NCBI GenBank assembly: GCA_964023205.1
Contig: OZ026844.1
Location: forward strand, 28,990,934 to 29,054,933
Direction: 5' to 3'
DNA: 64,000 nucleotides
Origin: Lutraria lutraria
Lineage: Eukaryota > Mollusca > Bivalvia > Venerida > Mactridae
Part shown: piece by piece, positions 58,301 to 64,000 of the stretch
How positions within the stretch are numbered: position 1 is the stretch's first letter
How the letters are laid out: each line of letters begins with the position of its first letter
Made by a program: the position numbers and the translations under genes
Notes under the pieces: generated by a model
What the model was told of the DNA's origin: nothing
Databases searched by the model: none
What the model saw: the letters and a program-made list of their open reading frames with translations, nothing else

Positions 58301-61300
58301 ATTCAGCGGTACTACTTTGTTCTTCACAGATTTGGTTTTCTTCATAATCTTCAGGAATGTTTTTCATTGATTCATTTTCCTTCCTTGCTTCTGCTCTCTC
58401 ATCCGCTGAATGTTTGCCATAATATGTCATACAGAGACATGCAATCAAAATCTGAAATATAATATTTTAAGAGTTTATACAATAATTTATTTCAAAACAG
58501 GTACACAGTTACAAGATACCCTTCTACTAGAAACGTCTCCATGTGACTACAGGACATTGTGCAAGCTATAAAAGCCTAAGTCTTAATACTCTTATTGATA
58601 TAATGGGCGCAAAAATGTATTATGAAACAATACCGAATCTTGGTCATTGATACACCAAACACGGCCTGCCTTCACCATCGTCGGATACCCACGGTCGCTG
58701 CTTCCGCTCCGCTACATACATAGCCGTGGGTATCCGACGATGGCCTTCACTGGCGAGAAAAGATACTATATCTTATCTCTCTGAATATGAAAATTAAAAT
58801 ATGATCAATAGGAATAGGGGATTTAAAATCCTTCTGTTACAGAATTGATTTAGATTCATATGGTTATATTACACTGGGCAACATGATATGTCTATTCTAA
58901 ATATGAAACAAGCCAGAAGAAACAGAACTGAAAAGTAAGGCTATCAAATTTCTATCCTAGATTATCATTTATATAAGCAATTGTTGACATACTGATGCAC
59001 GCACACACACAAACATGGATGACGGACAACACGCGATCACAATAGCTCACCATTAGCACTTTGTGCTCTGGTGAGCTAAAAATAAGAACATCAAATTAAT
59101 AGGTTAAAAATCAGGGCAGGGTTTTTTATGTAAGACATGTTCAATCTGGCTTACATCCTGACTAAACTGATGGCCTGACAAGTTGACAGTGCCTGGGGAA
59201 AAGCATTCCAGAGGCTAACTTTTGAAGATTTGACATAGTTTGGAAGATCATTTACAGCAAAACCCCGATTATCCGAACTCGGATTATCCGAAAACCTGGT
59301 CTTATCCGAAGTGAAATTTCGGTCCTGAATTTCCCTCTATATATTTCAATGTAAATATACTTCGATTATCCAAATCGTCTAATCCGAATACCATGGCTTA
59401 TTCGAAGTGACAAACAGGTCCCTACAATCATCCGAACGTGTATTTTCACACCTGTTATCCGAAGTCGATAATTAACTCTGTTCATTGTAGGATTTATTTA
59501 ACGTGTCAAAAGGTGTGAACAACAAATTTGTTAAACTACTGTGAACAAAGCAGTGTCCGTTTGGGTCATTGTTTGCAGTAATGGGAACACAATTAGCCTA
59601 TTACGATACTTTTATTTTTCGCCTGATTTATAAATTGCATCATAATTTCACTTTAATAAGCAACTAACATAAAAAATGTTCATTTTATTTTTCAAAGTTT
59701 GTTAAATTGAAAATAATACACGTACATGACCAATATAAATTACAGGCACTTGATTTCAAAATCATTCCATTTTTGGAAAATGAATACAAACATGATAAGC
59801 TAAGATATCTTAGGACGACAACGATTTGTGTGACGCTCGTGTTTGTGACTATAGCAATAAAATGAAACTTCGCATTGGATTTTCTGTTTGTAATTTATAT
59901 TTATTCTATGTCACGTGTATATTTCATTTCATGATTTCATTTTATCAATGGATTAATGTGCTTTGTAACATGACATGTGCAACAGTTTGGGTATTCATTT
60001 GTATTCGTAGTTTTACTTCGCGATCCTCATGACTTTGACAAATTAATAATGGTACAAACTACTCATATGTGTGTTTTTACATTAAACATACACAAAGTCA
60101 TGTTTATCTTAAAATGTATTTTTTCGTAAATAAAGTATGAGTTATAACACATTAATTTTGTTGTTATTATATACAGTAAAACCCCGATTATTCGAATGTC
60201 ATTGGGACCTGAAAAATCATTCGGATAATCCATGGTTTCGAATAAACCATTTCAGTATTTGGAAACGATAAATTCCGTACTGTCCGTATATTGCAAGGGA
60301 GTTAACTCTCGTATGTAAACATGACGTTATTTATTTGAGTGATAATAAGAATAAAATAAAATGTACAACAAACACTTATTATTTATCATTGTTTTATGAA
60401 TGTATATGAGTTAACCAATGAAACAATAATTCTTGTTACCGGTAAATAAATATCCGCGCATTTATTGATTATGCTGAACACAATCCGACACAATAATATG
60501 TCATTCTCACTTCACTTACTAACGATCGACTAGGCATCGCTATCGTAACATTCTATGACAATTAAAGAATCGAAGACGTAATGTTTTTAGGTTTGGTACG
60601 TTTTTTCACTAAATCATCATATTCTAGTTAGCTTTGTTTAACTGTGTTCGAATCTGTTTTTAATTTTTTATTGACGCTGAAATGCAAATAAGTTCATACA
60701 GATCACCATGCAGGTACGTACGCATATTAACTTATTATACCCAAGATCATAGTGTAAAATTCGTCGCGATTAGTATAAAAGCGTAACAAACAATATGGTC
60801 AACTTAACGATAATTAAACTGTTGACACGCTTCGTGTATGAATTGATGTGACACATTGTTTGTCACACGACATTTGATTCTCAATCGGCCATTGTTAAAT
60901 TGACGATTCGAATAATAGGTGTGAAAATACGCGCATTTGTAACTTTAGGGACCAAATAATGCATTCGGATTACACCAGGTATTCGTAAAATCCGATTCGT
61001 ATAACCGGGGTTCGTTGTACTTGAAATATATAGAGACGTAATCGGGACCGTAGATTTTATTCGGATAATACCGGGTATTCGGATAATCGGTGTTCGGATA
61101 ATCGAGGTTTTACTGTATAAATATGTGTACACCATATATATGGGAGTGATCTCCCTTTATTTTCATACAATTATCTAGATTTCCCTTACCCTGGATTATC
61201 CGAAACCCCGGATTATCCGAAGAAATTTTTCGGTCCCGACAACTTCGGATAATCGGGGTTTTACTGTATATATGAGAAACAGGGCAGTGACATATAAAAC

Positions 61301-62930
61301 CCACTTGTCCTGCCCTTGATGTCACTCGTCCTATCACTAGTGCCAAACTAAAAGAATAGTTATATATAATAGAGAGCCTTTTTGACAATTTAAACAGCCG
61401 AATACAGCCTAATGTTCATTTCCGGAGCATTGGATGCCATCATTACACTATTTTACAACTCTTCAAGGTTGCCAATGAACATCTTTATTTTTGATAGATA
61501 CAGTGTCAAAGTAATGCATACTTAAACATCAATGTTTCGTATAAAGTATGCTATACGTATGAACAATGAATCTAAAAATCATTGTCCGTTTGATGGTTTT
61601 GTTAGTAGTTGTTTGCCGATCGGTGTCAAGCCTATTTTTTCCATCTGTCAAACAAGAAATTTTGAACAGACATTTCGTAACGCTTTTCCACTACAAGAGA
61701 TTATTTTTCACTGACTTTTTGTTTGGCATTATAAGACAAAAGCTACTCGTAACGTCAGACTACCATAGCCAATTTTCTGCTCCATCGACCATGAATTGAC
61801 GAGTGAATTTTTCATGCCCTGAGAATTAAGAGCGGTCCCAGGACCCAAACCTGGGGCACATCGGAAGAGACTGGTAATGAGCTGGAGCTGTAGCCAATGA
61901 CAACTACAGACTGTGACCGATTGTCTAGATAGACTTATGCCATGATAATGGAGTTTGTACATTAACTTTTCATGGTTACTGTCTCAAGGAAAAAATAACA
62001 CAGCCTATTGTAAAAATCACTTATTTATTGACAATTTTATTAAATTATAACTATTATCTGAATCAGTTTCATGTTTTGTGTATACACTCTACAACAAAAA
62101 TCTGTATTACTTTTTGGCCCTGCTCTAGCAGTCAATCAAATTGCTTATTGCGGGCTTTATATATTAAAGTGATATAGATATTAGCCTACTTATCGGAAAA
62201 GCCAATTCATTATATTTTATAATTTATTATGCCAGGCAGTAAACAAGTTACAAGGCTGAAAATAAATAGACATCATAGTTATTTCATAATTAACTGGATC
62301 TGACCTACAGCCTTTTTGGAAGACAGGAGCAGTAATATGTACACAAAGTAAAAATCAATATTGCCATCAGTGCACCAAAAAAGGCGAACAGTATGTTGAT
62401 GTATGATTTTATTGTGAGTATTTTTGTTTTAAGACATGATTGAAGAAGACTTGTTTAGGAGAATTAAATGGTGTCATGATTGCATACTATTACTGTCATG
62501 AATCTTAAGCTATATATGTAAAGAATTAGACTCGCAGTGACATGTATCACCAGGATAACATTAGGAAAATAAAAAAGCATAAATGTTTTGAACAATGATA
62601 TCATGCAAAGTCAAAGGGTTGTCATAATCGTTTAAGTGTGTGAAATTCAAGAAAAATGTATTGTTTAACATTTCATGGTTAAATTATAGAAGATCTCTTT
62701 TTCTCAACTGCATAGTCATATATTACATGTATTGGAATTCATAACATTCATATAAAAAATACCCCACCCACTTAATGTAGGGCAGTAAAAAAACTCACAT
62801 CAAATGTTGATGCTTTCTCTCGCTCGGCACAATCGCTAGCATACTGGATCACATCAGTCGCTAAACGAACAACAGACTTATCACATATTTTTGTCTGCAA
62901 ATTCGCAGTAAATGGGAAAAGATCCATCAT
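52335..62930 (-). CDS. Unrecognised 931-residue probable nuclear protein, 7 exons
   Basis: Exons in transcript order: 62930-62799, 58451-57397, 57027-56685, 56359-56276, 54931-54816, 54497-54455, 53357-52335 (stop). Total 2796 nt, all phases consistent with GT..AG borders. Residues 1-95 are a compact, conserved-looking helical region (ICDKSVVRLATDVIQYAS, then ILIACLCMTYYG). Next comes a long Glu/Asp/Ser/Asn-rich region containing a DDEDDDND run and a SUMO-type IKTE site at residues 318-321, then a Gln/Pro-rich stretch (exon 57027-56685). Short exons follow that read as ordered helices (DFIEFDSIINQILQQYPFF, LEKVNDLCLQLLGHNSYLF). Exon 7 (340 residues) is basic with many Lys/Arg clusters (KKKIRK, KRQKR) that could act as nuclear localisation signals. 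No enzyme motif is visible. The helical start slightly resembles a histone fold; this is a guess. Two ATGs stand in tandem at the start. Confidence 0.8.
53560..53825 (-). repeat. tRNA-derived SINE, reversed
   Basis: Contains 'TTTTCCTGTGATTTTCTTGA', 'CACAGTACTTGGTTTTGTAG' and 'GAATCAAACCCACCACC' near the tRNA-like end. Lies just upstream of the last exon of the unrecognised gene. Confidence 0.6.
53850..53960. repeat. (TA)n-rich low-complexity stretch
   Basis: Runs of TATATATA, with 'ATATCAATAATATATATAC' facing the inverted 'GTATTATTGATATATAT', then A- and T-runs. Probably polymorphic. Confidence 0.6.
54240..54385 (-). repeat. tRNA-derived SINE, reversed, truncated
   Basis: On the minus strand 'CCATAGTCAAGTGGTTATG' is A-box-like and 'GCGGGTTTGAATCCCTCC' is B-box-like, about 50 nt apart. 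Confidence 0.5.
55040..55230. mobile_element. MITE family A copy
   Basis: CAGTCAAACCAGTGTCTGC at the left and TTCACAGGTTTGACAG at the right. In an intron of the unrecognised minus-strand gene, about 110 bp upstream of exon 54931-54816. Confidence 0.55.
58675..58743. repeat. Palindromic element (family D), 69 bp
   Basis: CCATCGTCGGATACCCACGG and the complementary CCGTGGGTATCCGACGATGG; the outer arms are perfect, but one of the inner GC-rich arms is lost. Confidence 0.65.
59253..61268. mobile_element. pogo/Tigger-like element, outer copy, split by a nested insertion
   Basis: CAGCAAAACCCCGATTATCC at 59255 and the inverted CGGATAATCGGGGTTTTACTG-type end at 61266, with TA on both sides. It is interrupted by the inner element 60174-61115; without it the outer copy is about 1068 bp. 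Ends and sub-terminal parts match 16253-16693. The extra internal stretch (about 59490-60120) has no transposase that I can recognise. Confidence 0.75.
60172..61117. mobile_element. pogo/Tigger-like element, inner copy, 942 bp
   Basis: CAGTAAAACCCCGATTATTCG at 60174 (first 20 bases shared with the family) and the inverted TCGAGGTTTTACTG ending at 61115. TA lies at 60172-60173 and 61116-61117. The flanks join to give the uninterrupted sequence seen at about 16540-16580. No open transposase frame. Confidence 0.75.
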
Positions 62931-64000
62931 TTACTGGAATATTTGCAATGAGTTTTCGTGTTGATGCTGGCTTTACGCTTTATGGTACAACATCAACATC
63001 GTTTAGGAAACCAGCAAGGGAGACAAATCCAACAAATAAAATAGGCTAGACACCACTAAAACTGGCGTTTTTCTATGACTGGGTCAGGCACCCAGTCAAT
63101 GACAGGCTGACATATGCAGTTAGGATTAGCTAAATCATTATAATGAATGATTGAATTTATTATTCAATTCCTTTTATTTTTCACATATGCACAGACTTAG
63201 TTGGGGCTACTGAGTTTAACACTAATTGGTATAACACAGAATACTCATCAAATATGGATTGGACTACAAATGCCATGGACTGAATATATCCTATGTATAG
63301 TGTACGTCCCTGATATTTTGAGAACATTAGGTAAAATTTTTGCAATGCACTTCCATAGTAAATTAAGTTAAATATACTTTTTGATATAGTAAGTATATTA
63401 AGCATTCAAAACAGCACAATATTTATCTCTAGTATGTGACGCCAATTAAAAGATTACATTGGACTCTGAAATAAGTGTGAAAAAATAATGCACTCAAGTT
63501 TATTAATTGATACACCTCTATATAGAGCTGTCAATATATGCCGGTCAAGCATATCAACTTTCCTTCTAATGATTAAAATCTCATGTGACTTCATACTGCA
63601 TACTTCTTTTTGAAGTCGCATAGATTTCTAATATTATACAAGTCAGTGCACGCATTTCTGCTTTGAACTGTAAGCCAGATACTTTGTCAAGGGGGGTAAT
63701 TCTATAACATATCAATAGTAATGCATCAACGTCAAGATCCAGGTATATATATATAGTGTCACCAAAGGGGGGAATGAGTCACACGTGTGTATAGGTATAC
63801 CATATTATAGCATTCTCGATGAGATGAAAATACAACAAGACTGTTCTACAGATAGCAATTTATTCTATATTTAGTAATATATCAATGAAAGGGTGATTGT
63901 AAGGGTATATTAATAACAGATAATAACTAAATTAAAATACAATTAACAGAAAACACATGGACAACACCTCTAAAATGATTTCTGTATCATATAAAAAGAA
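62931..64000. other. 5' flank of the unrecognised minus-strand gene
   Basis: The promoter and any 5' UTR of the gene starting at 62930 should lie here. I see no clear TATA box or further exon, and no other gene. Confidence 0.4.

Noticed and set aside
59490..60120. Transposase gene in the long pogo-like element
   Set aside because: The only ORF (59826-60032) is 68 codons, hydrophobic and without the HTH or DDE motifs of a Tigger transposase.
60881..61388. Minus-strand ORFs with repeated Ile-Ile-Arg text
   Set aside because: These are translations of the pogo-like terminal repeats (TTCGGATAATC), not a protein.

Overview
This is a 64 kb piece of an animal nuclear genome, most likely a bivalve mollusc. 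It is AT-rich, and its genes are split into short exons with GT..AG introns. The non-coding space is packed with short inverted-repeat transposons (MITEs), tRNA-derived SINE remnants and minisatellites. The SINE tail ending in a 'CTGAAATACT..TTGAAAA' type block, and the 'tgaccttgacctttga' and 'gggggtataaaaa' repeats, are in my memory typical of bivalve genomes; this assignment is inference. There are no bacterial features, no CRISPR array and no intact autonomous transposon.

I could rebuild four protein genes exon by exon; every junction listed keeps the reading frame. (1) Plus strand, 2298-16215: the 3' part of a NIMA-related (NEK-like) Ser/Thr kinase, 10 exons and 480 residues. The exon with the glycine-rich loop is not found and probably lies left of the window. 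(2) Minus strand, 45296 down to 22615: a complete POGLUT1 (Rumi/KTELC1-type protein O-glucosyltransferase) of 10 exons and 402 residues. Its introns hold three large tandem arrays (35 bp x 63, 34 bp x 15, 74 bp x 12). (3) Plus strand, 45629-47790: a small 3-exon gene for a 174-residue protein with a Dpy-30 (RIIa-like) motif, divergent from POGLUT1 with only 332 bp between the two start codons. (4) Minus strand, 62930 down to 52335: a 7-exon gene for an unrecognised 931-residue, probably nuclear protein with an acidic first half and a basic tail.

The mobile-element content is the other main story. It includes TA-flanked pogo/Tigger-like elements, one inserted inside another with an empty-site copy elsewhere in the window. 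There is a 553 bp element with perfect 26 bp terminal inverted repeats, 6 bp target duplications and a perfect 51 bp internal palindrome. There are several recurring hairpin families, one of them exactly 78 bp in three of four copies. Two of the three POGLUT1 arrays appear to have grown out of MITE sequence: the 35 bp array from a terminal inverted repeat and the 74 bp array from the body of a dispersed element.

The genes are unrelated in function as far as can be told: a kinase, an ER glycosyltransferase of Notch-type EGF repeats, a probable ciliary or chromatin-adaptor protein, and an unknown nuclear protein. The only regulatory link visible is the shared divergent promoter of genes 2 and 3. 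All homology statements rest on motifs recognised by eye.
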